Positions 13,471-24,705 of a stretch of 64,000 nucleotides of DNA are shown here, in pieces. Position 1 is the first letter of the stretch, and every line of letters starts with the position of its first letter. Origin of the DNA: Gnetum montanum (Eukaryota; Streptophyta; Gnetopsida; Gnetales; Gnetaceae). Under the pieces are notes generated by a model. It was not told the origin of the DNA, searched no databases, and saw only the letters and a program-made list of their open reading frames with translations. Where the stretch lies: positions 62,598 through 126,597 of the forward strand of contig MNCI01014376.1 in NCBI GenBank assembly GCA_015680685.1, in the 5' to 3' direction. A program made the position numbers and the translations under genes.

Positions 13471-13478
13471 AGCATGCA

Positions 13479-13521
13479 TGTTTTGAAGTGTCATTTATCA
13501 TGTTTTGAAGTGTCATTTATC
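13479..13521. repeat. 21-bp tandem duplication beside the element D insertion site
   Basis: TGTTTTGAAGTGTCATTTATC occurs at 13479-13499 and again at 13501-13521, three bases before the element D target-site duplication. Confidence 0.85.
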
Positions 13522-13523
13522 TT

Positions 13524-13528
13524 GTGCA
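13524..13528. repeat. Element D target-site duplication, left (GTGCA)
   Basis: GTGCA directly precedes the 5' LTR and recurs at 28340-28344 directly after the 3' LTR. A perfect 5-bp pair defines both ends of element D. Confidence 0.85.
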
Positions 13529-13948
13529 TGTAGCATGTGTTACCCAACTAATGCATTTTTATGCATTAGTTAATGCATGAAAATGGCCACTATGCTCACT
13601 AACGCGTTTTTTACACGTTGACATTGGGTCTCTTATGGTAACCCATTCTATTGCCTATTTTCTGATAGGAGAACAAAGGCACCACAAATCACAGCAGAAT
13701 TGTAGTTCCGGTCCCTTCCATAAATGCTTGAAGATTGCATACACCATTGTTGTAGACTGCCCATGTAAAAGAAAAATCAGAATGCCAAATTTAATATGAG
13801 GCATCAATGGCTAGAGATTAGTTCCATTTGCTCAAGAATTGTGCATTTCCAGTTATTTATGCATGTGAATTTCTTGTGCCATTTGCTTTCGCATTTTGTA
13901 CTTCAATTACTTGTGCGGTCTACCTTTTTGCACAATCATTTTCTTACA
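13529..13948 (+). repeat. Element D 5' LTR (420 bp)
   Basis: It starts TGTAGCATGTGTTACCCA and ends TTCTTACA. The bases that follow (TTTGGTATGCAA) begin like a copia primer site. Compared with the 3' LTR it has roughly one copy of an approximately 53-bp unit (ACTAAYGCATTTT...TTAATGCATGAAA...CCACYATG) where the 3' LTR has three. Confidence 0.85.
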
Positions 13949-14998
13949 TTTGGTATGCAATTTTTGATGATAATGCAATCTAGAAACAACATTTTTTTTA
14001 ATATTTCTACGCTTTGTAATTTGAGGAAAATCTCTCACTTCTGGTTTCTGCCTAGTGAAAGAGATTTCACTCTCACATTTTGTTGCATTCTTATGCACCA
14101 TAAAACTAAAAAATAGAAACCATTACAGTTGTGGCAATGAGGATATTTTCTTTTGTTGTTTTGAAGAGCTGGTTTGGTTATCCTATCTACAACTTTTTCT
14201 TTGTACGATAGTTTGCTGTGTGCATCATTGGCCTACAAGAGCCTATTGTTATGTAAATGTTTTCAATCAGCATGATTTGATTTAACTTGAGCAGTCTTAA
14301 GGCTAGCAAATCTTCATTCCCTCTGTGCATAGCTGAATTTTGTGAATTATATATGCGCTTTTTCCATTCCAGCTTGCATATCCAACATTCATCATTGTCA
14401 TTATGATTTCTGGTGTTTTTTTTATGTTGGCCAATGAATTAGCATCATTCTATAGGGTTTTCTTTTAGCACTTTAGCCTTCACCTAGGAACCTTGGGCTG
14501 GAATAATTAAATGATTTATATTTATATCATGTTGAATTTGGTAATTTATCAATTTTATAAATATTTTTGTATATGTATGCATCATTTTGTACATCTAAAT
14601 TATAACAAGTGATCTATATAAATTTTTTATAATTAAAGAGTAGCTACAGCATCTTTAATTATGGAAAATTATGTACTAAGAGCTTTTGAATCACATATGG
14701 TACACAACATTAAAAATTGTGATTAATCATATGTAATATGATAAAATTTATCCCACAGGATTTTTTATTGTATTTAATATAATTAATTAGGATGATATGC
14801 TAAATTATTTTTCTTAATTTACCCACAAGGATTAAGAAAAGGAATATAATTTAATACTTTCATTGTAAGGATATATGATTTTTTTTGAATTAAAACTTAG
14901 CCCACAAGAAATTTTATGTCATTTGATTCATATTTTTCATGATTTACATTTGTAAACATGTCTTAAGATATTTTAACCTCAAATTTAGTGACATAAAC
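13949..14998 (+). other. Element D leader
   Basis: A primer-site-like TGGTAT at 13951 is followed by about 1 kb of AT-rich sequence with no conserved frame, leading to the gag ATG at 14999. The leader is long for a copia element and may hold an unrecognised insertion. Confidence 0.5.
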
Positions 14999-15348
14999 AT
15001 GTTTAATTATGCAGTTACACAACCTATAAGCTGCTTTGATTTTAAATATGACATTTTTGAAATAAAAGGTGATAATTATAAGGTGTGGAAGGAGAGAATT
15101 CTTCTTCATTTAGGCTAGATGGACATTGATTATGCTATTCGTAAGGATGAACCACCTACTGATACAATAATTAGTCGTTTGGATGATATTGGTAATTATG
15201 AAAAATCAAAGCAATCTAATCGCCTCTATGTCATGTTCATAAAAACCAAGATCTTAGCTCGTATGTGTGATTCATTAGAACAGTATGACAATGTGCACAC
15301 TTTGTTAAAGATCATTGATGAACAATTTGACTCATCTAATAAGGTGTT
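14999..15348 (+). pseudogene. Element D gag, 5' part
   Basis: ATG at 14999 opens a frame reading GDNYKVWKERILLHLG, a TAG at 15116-15118, then MDIDYAIRKDEPP. This is the N-terminal copia gag signature; the stop sits where W is usual (TGG to TAG). It runs to the element C insertion point in ...EQFDSSNKV and resumes at 23811. The N-terminus looks complete, so I chose the ATG at 14999 rather than 15119. Confidence 0.75.
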
Positions 15349-15504
15349 TGATGAGACGCGGTTCACACAGGCCGCGATATCGCGTACGCGATATTGCAGT
15401 CCGCCGCCATATCTATAAATAAGAGGCGGCTCTCCCTCATTTGACATCCCAGTTTTAGAGTAGCGAAGCTCTGGCAGTTTGATCCCTCCAGAGTTAGATT
15501 TTTT
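15349..15504 (+). repeat. Element C 5' LTR, visible part
   Basis: It contains one palindromic unit (CGATATCG, CGTACG, CGATATTG) and a TATA box (ATCTATAAATA, about 15411-15421), then runs into the N gap. Compared with the 3' LTR it lacks about 100 bp of extra palindrome copies upstream of the TATA box. Confidence 0.8.
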
Positions 15505-16187
15505 NNNNNNNNNNNNNNNNNNNNNNNNNNNNNNNNNNNNNNNNNNNNNNNNNNNNNNNNNNNNNNNNNNNNNNNNNNNNNNNNNNNNNNNNNNNNNNNN
15601 NNNNNNNNNNNNNNNNNNNNNNNNNNNNNNNNNNNNNNNNNNNNNNNNNNNNNNNNNNNNNNNNNNNNNNNNNNNNNNNNNNNNNNNNNNNNNNNNNNNN
15701 NNNNNNNNNNNNNNNNNNNNNNNNNNNNNNNNNNNNNNNNNNNNNNNNNNNNNNNNNNNNNNNNNNNNNNNNNNNNNNNNNNNNNNNNNNNNNNNNNNNN
15801 NNNNNNNNNNNNNNNNNNNNNNNNNNNNNNNNNNNNNNNNNNNNNNNNNNNNNNNNNNNNNNNNNNNNNNNNNNNNNNNNNNNNNNNNNNNNNNNNNNNN
15901 NNNNNNNNNNNNNNNNNNNNNNNNNNNNNNNNNNNNNNNNNNNNNNNNNNNNNNNNNNNNNNNNNNNNNNNNNNNNNNNNNNNNNNNNNNNNNNNNNNNN
16001 NNNNNNNNNNNNNNNNNNNNNNNNNNNNNNNNNNNNNNNNNNNNNNNNNNNNNNNNNNNNNNNNNNNNNNNNNNNNNNNNNNNNNNNNNNNNNNNNNNNN
16101 NNNNNNNNNNNNNNNNNNNNNNNNNNNNNNNNNNNNNNNNNNNNNNNNNNNNNNNNNNNNNNNNNNNNNNNNNNNNNNNNNNNNNNN
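15505..16187. other. Run of 683 N
   Basis: Assembly gap. By comparison with the 3' LTR about 580 bp of LTR are missing here, which leaves only about 100 bp for the leader and gag start. The gap size may not be true. Long frames reported across it are meaningless. Confidence 0.95.
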
Positions 16188-16188
16188 G

Positions 16189-18084
16189 AGTATACAACCT
16201 GAAGTGGGAGTTTCCTATAAGAATGAACAAAAACAACATCATCATAATGCATGGAAGCCTAACTTACAAGATGACGATGAACCCCCACTGGCCACTACAA
16301 GCTTAACGCAAATACAAGAGGCTATCTGAATTTCACGTAGGCATCGTAAATAGAGCCATCTACCTAGGCTCAATTTAAACAACTTTCCCAAATTTTTAGG
16401 AGGCTATGACTTAGATCCACATCAACATTTACGAGCCTTCTACGATGCCTACACATGGAATAACGTTGATAACAGTTGGCAAAAACTGAAGCTCTTTCCT
16501 ATGACACTCGTTGACCAAGCTAAAGTATGGTATAGATCGTTAAAACCAAATTTGATACGACGCTGGTCAACAATGGTAGAAGTCTTTAACGAAAAATATC
16601 AAACCTACGCAAGAGTGTCAGCCTTGAGGAAACAAATCCAAGGATGGAAACAAGAAAAACATGAACCCTTGGACATGGCCTTAGAAAGATATTATTCACT
16701 ATTAAACAACTGTCCAGGCCATGGGTTTTCCGAGGAAAGGCTAATGTACCATATTATTGATGGGCTACGTAATAAAACAAGAGAGACCTTAGGAACGTAT
16801 GCCCGAGGTTAACTATACCAACTACAAACCCATCAAATTCAAGAGCTTATTCAAAGGGTAGCAAAAGAAGAAGGAGAAATAGCTACATGGGAGAGTGTTG
16901 AAAAACATCAACAGAACCAAGCTCACAACTCAACAAAGGTCCATGATCATAACAAGGAGAGATCAACAAATCTCAAGGTGGAAACATCATCTTTGCCAAT
17001 ACAATAATTGTTAGAAGAAGCCGAGACAAAGATCAATAAGATGTTGGAATGGATAAATCAAAAGTGTGAAGAATATATCAACAAAATTAGAGATAGAGTT
17101 TTCACAACCCAAGAAGCAAGACAAAATAGTAGACATTCAGAAATAAGGGATAAAGAAAAGAAGCACTCAACTACCAATCATACGTATGAATGCAACATAT
17201 GCCTGTACGATCACCCCAAGGGCCAATGCCCAATATTGTTACATCTACAAGAGCATTGGGGAAACACGTTACATCCAAAGTTCGTACAAAGATACTATGT
17301 TAGACCACAGTAGCAACAATCCCAGTTGTGGGGGAATCCACCCTTAGACTAGAGGCACCCTTCACATTTTCCGAATCCAAATGCTTATAACGTCCAACAT
17401 CCTGTTTCTTCATTCGGGCCACCATACTCTATCTCATCACAATACTATTCTCCACAAAACCATCAACCCATACCTCCAACACAACCACCACCTTGTGCAC
17501 CTTACATCCCTCCTAACTTTCAATGTTCTTATCCTTTCCCTCCTTCCACAGTGCCACCAACTATTCCTAAGGTGTTTGTACCACGGCAACCCACGAACAA
17601 CACTTGTGTTACTGCTACTAACAACAGTGAAGAGCCTCCTCAACATCAAAGGCGTCCTTTCTTTAAACATGGCCGTAGGAAGGGACAACACAACTCTGAG
17701 GCCACTACATCTTCCAACCCAGCACAAGCCCAACAATGTGGTGCACCCTTACCTTCAAACCCGATGCCTCATGTAACTTCATTAGGGCCATCAACTAACA
17801 CTCCAACAACCATACAGCCCAATGAACACAACCATGGGAGGCATCAGTCCAATCCTTGCATACCATCTAACGGTCACAAAAACCATAGTGGGTTGACCCG
17901 TTATCCAGGAACTACATCGTATAAAGTGCCCCACTATGCTTATTATAATCAAGTGTGTGAACCCCAAGGGGATAAGTATAGACTGACCCCAATACTTCCA
18001 ATATGCAAGGATCCTCATTTCCCATTTATTAATCCTTGTCATACTCAACTGTTTAGTTATGGGGGATATCCCCCATTTCAATGA
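16189..18084 (+). pseudogene. Element C gag (5' end in gap)
   Basis: A single frame runs from the gap to a TGA at 18082-18084, with nonsense codons near 16303, 16333, 16810, 17005, 17311 and 17350 and no shift. The capsid domain (LNNFPKFLGGYD at about 16376, AKVWYRSLKP, then CPGHGFSEERLMYHIIDGLR at 16711-16770) is of the retrotransposon gag type seen in Athila/Tat elements. A helical linker and a zinc-knuckle-like CNICLYDHPKGQCP (about 17194-17235) follow. The long C-terminus (17300-18080) is rich in P, Q, N and H. The frame ends directly at the 3' non-coding zone with no protease. Confidence 0.8.
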
Positions 18085-19479
18085 CAAGTAGGATTAATAA
18101 ATATTTTTTCATTTTTTTTTAATTTTACAACTTTTTGTTTTTCAGTTTTTTATTTTTCAACTTTTTGTTTTATCTTTTTATCTTTTTGTGTGTTTGTCTT
18201 TTTACGCTTTTTGTAAGTAATCTCATCTATGAATAAAACACTCTTGTGGATCATTGGTTGAGGTGTGTTTTATGTTATTAAGTCATGAGTGATCAATTAT
18301 TTGGAACAGTGAGCCCATTACACCCACTCATCCACTGTATAAATAAGAGGGTCTATTCTGGGGTAAAGTGATATTCTTGAAATTTCAAAAACTTAAAATT
18401 AATTTTGTGTTCATTGTACCCAGATTGAAGAAGGATGGACCAAGAGGGAATGGTTAGGGTGTGACATCAAGGGGACTTGTGGATTCTCTTTGATGTCATC
18501 TGTGGGTGTTATCATGTAACTTGGTTGTACTAAGATCCTTGTAGATCTAATGAAAAATGGGAGTAAGAGTAATCAAAAGGGAACTTGAAAATCAAATGCT
18601 ATTCTAGGGGGTCCCACTAGAAAGACATGCACCCATGCCTGAAGGTTGGCAGCTTCTCTGGATTCAGTAAAGTGAAAAAAAAGAAAGAAGAGAAAAAGAA
18701 AAAGACAAGTGCCATAAAACAAAAACATCACTCCTCCCTTGTACTAAATGCCAAGGATCGCATGCCTTGTTGTTATGGTACTCTCATAGTTGTTCATCAT
18801 GGGATGAAACAATGCGATGTCACTGTTTAGAGGAATGGACTTGGTCTTGATCTTGGAACAATGGATTAATGACATGTTAATCATGCTTTACATGCAGGAT
18901 TCATTGTGCCCTGAGTCAGTTACCTCATGTCCCAATCTCTACGATCCCTTTCTGTAGTTTGTCTCATCTCACTATTCGTGTAATTGTAGCTCGTGTGTGT
19001 AACATAAAATTTTCATCTCATTCCGGTGATATTTATATGTGTGTGTTTTGTGGAGTTAGTGCAGATTACATTTAACCCTTCTAGTGCCCACAGACACTTT
19101 AAGTGTGATTACACAAGGGCATAATAGGTTGAAACCTGCTTTGGGGAGGACCCACTTGTGTAATTTTTTTTGTAATCTTCATTAATTCTCTAGCTAGAAC
19201 ACATAATCTCTTACCCTTAGCTTCATTTTTATAATTTTCTTTCCCATTTATGAACCCTCAAAACTTTAACGTTCCAATGTACCATTACATTCCCTTTTCT
19301 TCATAACCGCCAGAGTTTTAATTGTTAAACTCACATCCTTATCATTCAAAGTGCCTCTCGAATTCATGTAATTACCCTTGAATATATTAATCCTTGTCAA
19401 TGTCCTCACTTTACACATTAATTTCAAGAAAAATCATTAAAAATTCGATCTTTTTCAGGTGTCTCACTATAGTTGGGAC
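18085..19479 (+). other. Element C 3' non-coding zone
   Basis: A T-rich start (18100-18200) is followed by blocks shared with element A (8920-10270) and, reversed, element G. The end of the shared part is GGGGAGGACCCACTTGTG near 19146-19163. From 19164 to 19479 it is AT-rich with no recognised content. Confidence 0.65.
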
Positions 19480-19571
19480 GAGATATCGCATACGCAATAT
19501 CGCATCCCACGTGATATTGTGTACACGATGTACCGTACGCGATATTGCATCCTATTTTCCTATAAATAGGA
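19480..19571 (+). promoter_or_regulatory. Internal LTR-like promoter of the element C third ORF
   Basis: Palindromic CGATATCG/CGTACG-type copies (GAGATATCGCATACGC, ACGTGATATTGTG, CCGTACGCGATATTGC) stand directly upstream of a TATA box (CCTATAAATAGG, 19559-19570). This repeats the arrangement in U3 of the LTRs. The third ORF begins 467 bp past the TATA box. Either the element carries a second U3-like promoter for a separate transcript, or a fragment of an LTR is embedded here. Confidence 0.55.
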
Positions 19572-20028
19572 ACCCCCTTAGCTTCATTTGGCCATTTACG
19601 TGGGGGGAAGTTTATGAATTTTTTCTTTGCGACTTGCAATTGTGTGACCCTTGCTTTTTCACCTATATCTCGTGCGCTGGTACTCCGATTTTAATTCTGT
19701 TTGAACCTGCTTGAACCCGGAGTGTTTAGTTTAGTCGTGGGGGAGAGACATTTGCTGAAAAGTGCCTAACTTTTTTGAAATTTTTCATCGCCCAAAGGAC
19801 ATCAATTAGGGGAATTAATACTAACACTTAGACAAATTGTGTCAAAAAACATATGACCTTAAGTATACCGGGACATTAAAATGAAAATCCACCTAAGTCA
19901 TAGGACCCATTATCATAATTTTCAGACACGATCACACAATAACATAAGATCTTTAATTAAAGACATGTAGTAAGGTATAACTTGAATTTGAAAAAAACCT
20001 TACTAATGTTTGGCCCGTGTGATTGCAG

Positions 20029-22816
20029 ATGGCCCCGAAACGTTCACAGCAAAAGAGTCCTACCCAAGGTGGAGCAAAACAACCTAGGAGAGGTAGAAGG
20101 CAAGGCCCTGCCAGACAACATAATGAACAGGAGGTGCACTTATTCAGCATCCATCAAGAAGAACCTCCTACCAGATGATTTGGGCAGGCGGAAGGAGGAG
20201 CTGCTGCGCCTAAACCAGGACAACAACTCACATTGCCCATGGAATGTGTTCAGGCTATCCACACGAAGTCCACAATTGCTTCGATGATTGTGGAGCTCAA
20301 CTTTGAATCTTTTGTAGAGTTTTCTCCTGAGGCTGTTAGGGATCACCTCAAAGGGTCTCCCTTATGGCCTATCCTCTCTAAAAAAGGAGCCTGGTACTTA
20401 GGAGAAACATACCTATTTTGGCACAATAAGGAGCAAGGCACCACAGCCAACATCGATGGTGTGATAGTAGATTTTTCTGCACAGGCAATTTTAGAAGTGT
20501 TGAACCTTCCAAATTCAAGCCCCCATGTTGCTCGATTATCCACTTGATCCAACCCTAATGTGCGAAAGGATTGGCTAGAGAAGGTTTATGGTAGAGATAA
20601 AGCTTTTGGTGAGCTGACAACGGAAGAGAGAGTTTATTTTAAAATTAGAACCTAGCACCTCTTCCCCACAAAAGGTTTGAAAAGAATATCAACGTACATG
20701 GCAAGAGGATGTGCAGTGTTGATGGAAAAGGTTAATGCTAACCTTCGCCATCTATATTTGATGGAGATCCTAAGGTGACTCGAGGAACGGAAGTCAGAGA
20801 AAATGGCACTCCCTTTTCCCTGCCTTATTAGAAAACTATGCCGATAGGCTAGCATTCGAGGATACACAAATGACATCCTCCGAAAGGCCCAAAATACTTC
20901 TTATGCTGAATTATTAAAGGTGCCAGCTCCAAGAAAGAGCACTAGTGAAGAGCTGGGACCAGATGAAGAAGATGAAGAAGAAATGGCTGGATCCCCTACA
21001 ACTCAACTTGCAGGACCTAGTCAACCTCCAGCCATAGGTCCCAGCCAACAACAAGAAGTAGGACCTAGCATAAGCCAGGATCAGCCGCTGCTACAAGACT
21101 ATAGACCGTCGATGAGCCATCTGAGGGCCATCGCCGAGATGGTTAGTTGGGGAAGTCGTGATGACACCAATCTCTTCCATGTCATTGATGATGCCAACCA
21201 GCCTATGATTTCAGTAGATCTCACATGGGGTGAGTTATCAATGCAAACAGAAGGAGGGGAAAGCAGATGGTCACAAAAGATCTCTAGACACACAGCATAT
21301 TTTCAAGTGTAGTTAGAGACTGGTGAAGGGGCCACTGTGATGGTCATGCAACACTAGGATGCTGCAGGACCTGCTGAAGTGGTCACTGATCACATCAAAG
21401 AGTCTTTCAATGTACCTTTTGTGCCACTAGCAGATCTTTCAGGAGCACAGGATGCTCAAACTATTGTCGAAGCCTCAATGACTCCTGCGGAACATGAGGA
21501 TGTATTGGATAGACTACTTCAAATAGGATAAGTTTTGACGTGCCTGTTTGACATCCCCCAGGATGTAACGGCAATTCAATCAGACCTCATTTCCACAAAG
21601 GGGAAGCTGGTCCTATCCGAAGTAAGGGCAGAGCATGCTGAAGCTGAAGTGCAGAAACTACAAGAGCAGCTCTTAGCCTTACAAGTAGCACAACGGGATC
21701 CTTTGCGATTGGTTCCTGTAGACCAGCTAGAAAATTTTAAAACCGAGCAACTAACAAAATTAATTGCAAAAAATAAGAAGGTGGTAGAAGAAAAGGAGAC
21801 GGCCACTTGGGATGCCTCTGCAGCAAAGGCACAAACTCATGCACATCTTAAGGCACTCAAGGCCTTGCAGGAAGAGAATAAGCAGTTGGTTACAGATAAT
21901 CTTCGGTTAACTTCTGTGGAGAAACAAAATAATGTTCTCGATGAACACTTTCATCAGCTGCGAGAACAATTCATTTGGGTTAACCGAGATGTAAGCCATT
22001 TAGCCAGAGAAAATCGAACCTTCTCAATGGAGGAGGTACGCGTTATTCGACAAAAATCAGCCATCGAAATTAGCGCGTGGCAGAATGAGGCTAAACAACA
22101 TGAGAAGCTGAAGGAGCACTTCCATGATTAGGTGGGGATGTACAAACAAATCTTGGAGAAGGAGATCCATATGGCCAAAGCTCAAATCAACAACATCAGT
22201 GCCCGGCACACTGATTGGGGGGGCCATATTGGACACTTATGCCTATGCCCACCAAGCGGAAATTAAGAACCGGGACTTGCAAATCCAGGACTTAACTAAA
22301 TACATGAAGTTGGCAAACCTTTGATATGCCAACTTGGCCATGTTAACAGTAGGATGCCCAAGGTCAAAGCTCGAGCAGTAGGTAGCTTACACTCATATCA
22401 AATATGAAGCAGAATTTGCAAAATGAAAGAAGTTGGCTGAAAAACTTGACATCACAAATTTTGAACTCATGGTGGTAGAAGAAAGTTACCAAGGACAGAA
22501 AGATGTGGCAACCAACTTGGCTCAACGGCTAACAGAACTTCATGAATACAAAGACAAAGCCAGAGCCTATGAAGAGGAATGACTGGTATTCGTGGCATGG
22601 TACATCAAAGCTAATCAGATGTTTCCACAACTACCCTATCCGTGGGAAGTGTCGACTCCATCAAACATTGGAGCATCAGCATGGATGGCACAAGACCCTC
22701 GGACTGAAGAGGAGAAGCTCCAAGCTATTCTTCAGCATCATCAACCTTCAAAGCTTGGAGCACATGACAAAGCGAAAGCACCCATGGAGGAACCACTGCC
22801 ACCAGGAACTACATGA
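20029..22816 (+). pseudogene. Element C third ORF (post-gag protein with coiled coil)
   Basis: The start codon follows directly on a splice-acceptor-like GTGTGATTGCAG. A basic N-terminus (APKRSQQKSPTQ) leads to a globular domain at about residues 70-300 (LNFESFVEFSPEAVRDHLKG, GAWYLGETYLFW, IDGVIVDFSAQAILEVLNLP). This resembles the 'putative plant transposon protein' and ATHILA ORF-1 families from memory. Then come an acidic, P/Q-rich linker and a long heptad-rich helix (about 21535-22130: KLVLSEVRAEHAEAEVQKLQ and onward). The frame holds nonsense codons (first at about 20173) but no shift until a G7 run at about 22216-22222, after which it continues in the next frame to a TGA-free C-terminus ending at 22816. 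A reverse homologue lies in element G. Function unknown. Confidence 0.7.
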
Positions 22817-22975
22817 GTTCCACATTTTTGTAGTGTAGTATTTTTTTCTCTGTGTTGCGTCTTCCCACACTGCAGCATTATTCCATTTCTTTTTCCAGTT
22901 AATAATCCCATACCTATCCACTGTGTAATCACTAAAGCTTGTTCTCCTTGTAACTTGAGGATGAGTTTTTATTCA
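22817..22975 (+). other. Element C sequence between third ORF and polypurine tract
   Basis: Short T-rich non-coding stretch. The part AATAATCCCAT...AACTTGAGGATGAG also occurs in element G just before its 3' LTR. Confidence 0.5.
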
Positions 22976-22987
22976 GTTGTGGGGGTA
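22976..22987 (+). other. Element C polypurine tract
   Basis: GTTGTGGGGGTA lies directly before the 3' LTR start TGATGAG, the position of the plus-strand primer. Confidence 0.7.
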
Positions 22988-23805
22988 TGATGAGATGCGG
23001 TTCACACAGGCCACGATATCGCATACGTGATATCGCAGCCGACGCGATATCGCATCCGCCACGATATCGCGTACGCGATATCGCATCTTTTCCTACGATA
23101 TCGCGTACATGATATTGCAGTCTACCACCATATCTATAAATAAGAGGCAGCTCTCCCTCATTTGACATCCCAATTTTAGAGTAGCAAAGATCTGGCAGTT
23201 TGATCCCTCCATAGTTAGATCTTTTCTCGTGTCTGCCCGTAGTGTGGTGAATGTAATTGTATGGTGTCTTTATTTGAGTGTATCGTACTTGGACACGCAC
23301 ATGACTAGCAATAAAGATCGAGATTACTTCATCATTGTAGCATTCACTTAGTTTATTTATTTGTTATTTAATTAATGCTATTTATTGCTTTCGTAGTGTG
23401 GTGTGAGTACGACTTGGCTACGAGCGCCCACGGGTGTGTACGACTAGTCAAGGAATCGGTTACTCATCGTGATTAGTCTCTCACCCTTAAACTCCTAGAA
23501 GTAGAACGAGTACAACTTGATTACGAGCATTTAAGTGTGACTACTTAGTAGCCCAGTGGCATATCTAGGATCTATGCTTGGTAGCCCAGTGGCATATTTG
23601 GGATCTGCGCTTGGTAATCCTAGTGGCCTACCTCGAAGCTACACTTGGTAGTCCCAGTGGTAGTCGTGCAGGAGGTCCAAGATGTGTACGGTTGATCAAG
23701 GAATCGGTTGCTTGTTGCACTTAGGCTAGATTAGGTTTTCTTACCCTTTCCCTCCTAGCTTAGCTTAGTTAGTATTATTTTCCACTGCCTTCAGGAGTAG
23801 CATAG
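22988..23805 (+). repeat. Element C 3' LTR (818 bp)
   Basis: U3 carries an array of palindromic units built from CGATATCG and CGTACG (about 23013-23120), followed by a TATA box (TATCTATAAATA, about 23132-23143). A further repeat, TTGGTAGCCCAGTGGCATAT, occurs in tandem at about 23545-23600, with diverged copies to 23670. It ends next to a single N at 23806, which may hide the true terminal bases. Confidence 0.8.
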
Positions 23806-23810
23806 NTGTT

Positions 23811-24669
23811 GGTCAACACCTTGATTATGAAGTTCTCATCCAAGTAGCTCATTGAAATTCATGGTGTGCATGAGCACATCATGCAAATGAGGGATATATT
23901 GGCTCAACTCAAAACACTTCAGGTTGAGATGTCAAAATCTTTCCTTATACACTACATCTTAAACACACTCCCACTATAATATGGACCCTTTAAGATTTCT
24001 TATAACACACATAAGGATAAATAGTCAATCAATGAACTAATGACCATGTGTGTGCAAGAGGAAGGGAGCCTTGATATGGAAGCGAAAAAGAGTGTACATT
24101 TGGCTACACAAGGAAAGAATAAAGGATAAGCCAAAGGCAAGTGGAAGGTCAAATTGCCTACACAAGTTGATATTAAGAAAGAATCCAGATGTTTTTTCTA
24201 CAAAAAGAAAGGTCACATAAAGAAGGATTATCCTAAATATCAAAAATGGCCTAAAAAGAAAGGCACGCAACTCTCACTTCCTTGTTTTAAATCTAATATG
24301 GTTGATGTTGATTATGAAATCTGGTGGATTGATTCTGATTCTACAATCCATGTTACCAATTCCTTATAGGGAGTTAAAAACCTAAGGAAGCTAGTGGGAA
24401 ATGAGTCATGCATCTATTCAGGCAATAAGATGCACTCACATATGGAGGTAATTGGAACATGCATCTTAGTTTTAAGTAGTGGTTTTGTTTTAGAATTGAG
24501 AAAGACATTTTATATTCCAAGTTTTTCAAGGAATTTAATTTCTATTTCAAGGCTTGTATCATTGGGATTTTCCTATCACTTTGCAAACACTATATTTAGT
24601 TTATATTATAGATATGAACTCATTGGAAATGGTACATGGACAAATGTTCTTTTCAAAATTAATTTATGA
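23811..24669 (+). pseudogene. Element D gag 3' part and protease
   Basis: Gag resumes after the element C insertion. It holds a zinc knuckle CFFYKKKGHIKKDYPKY (about 24190-24240) in which the second and last cysteines are Y. Protease follows: WWIDSDSTIHVTNSL (24322-24366), where DSG has become DSD, then the copia blocks FYIPSFSRNLISISRL and a C-terminal LFKINL. Several stops (for example TAG at 24367) break the frame. Copia elements make gag and pol as one polyprotein, so this is one reading unit. Confidence 0.75.
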
Positions 24670-24705
24670 AATGAAACTTCTTAGATTTCTATAAATGTTC
24701 ATGTT

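Larger units (their letters stand above)
15349..23805 (+). mobile_element. Element C: non-autonomous Athila-like element (gag + third ORF, no pol)
   Basis: It is bounded by LTR starts TGATGAGAYGCGGTTCACAC at 15349 and 22988 and by a target-site duplication GTGTT (15344-15348) versus NTGTT (23806-23810). Inside are gag (to 18084), the 3' non-coding zone shared with element A, an internal promoter, a third ORF and a polypurine tract. Nothing of pro, RT, RNase H or INT is present: gag ends and the 3' zone starts at once. Mobility would have needed pol from a relative such as A or G. It lies within the element D gag. An unsequenced gap (15505-16187) covers the 5' LTR end, the primer site and the gag start. 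Confidence 0.8.

Noticed and set aside
15226-16306. Three long frames (252-339 codons) across 15226-16306
   Set aside because: They consist mainly of the N gap; the flanking sequence is LTR and gag in other frames.
20029-22816. Reading the third ORF of element C as a host gene with its own promoter
   Set aside because: A homologous ORF at the same position occurs in element G, and both lie between the shared 3' zone and the 3' LTR, so it belongs to the element family.
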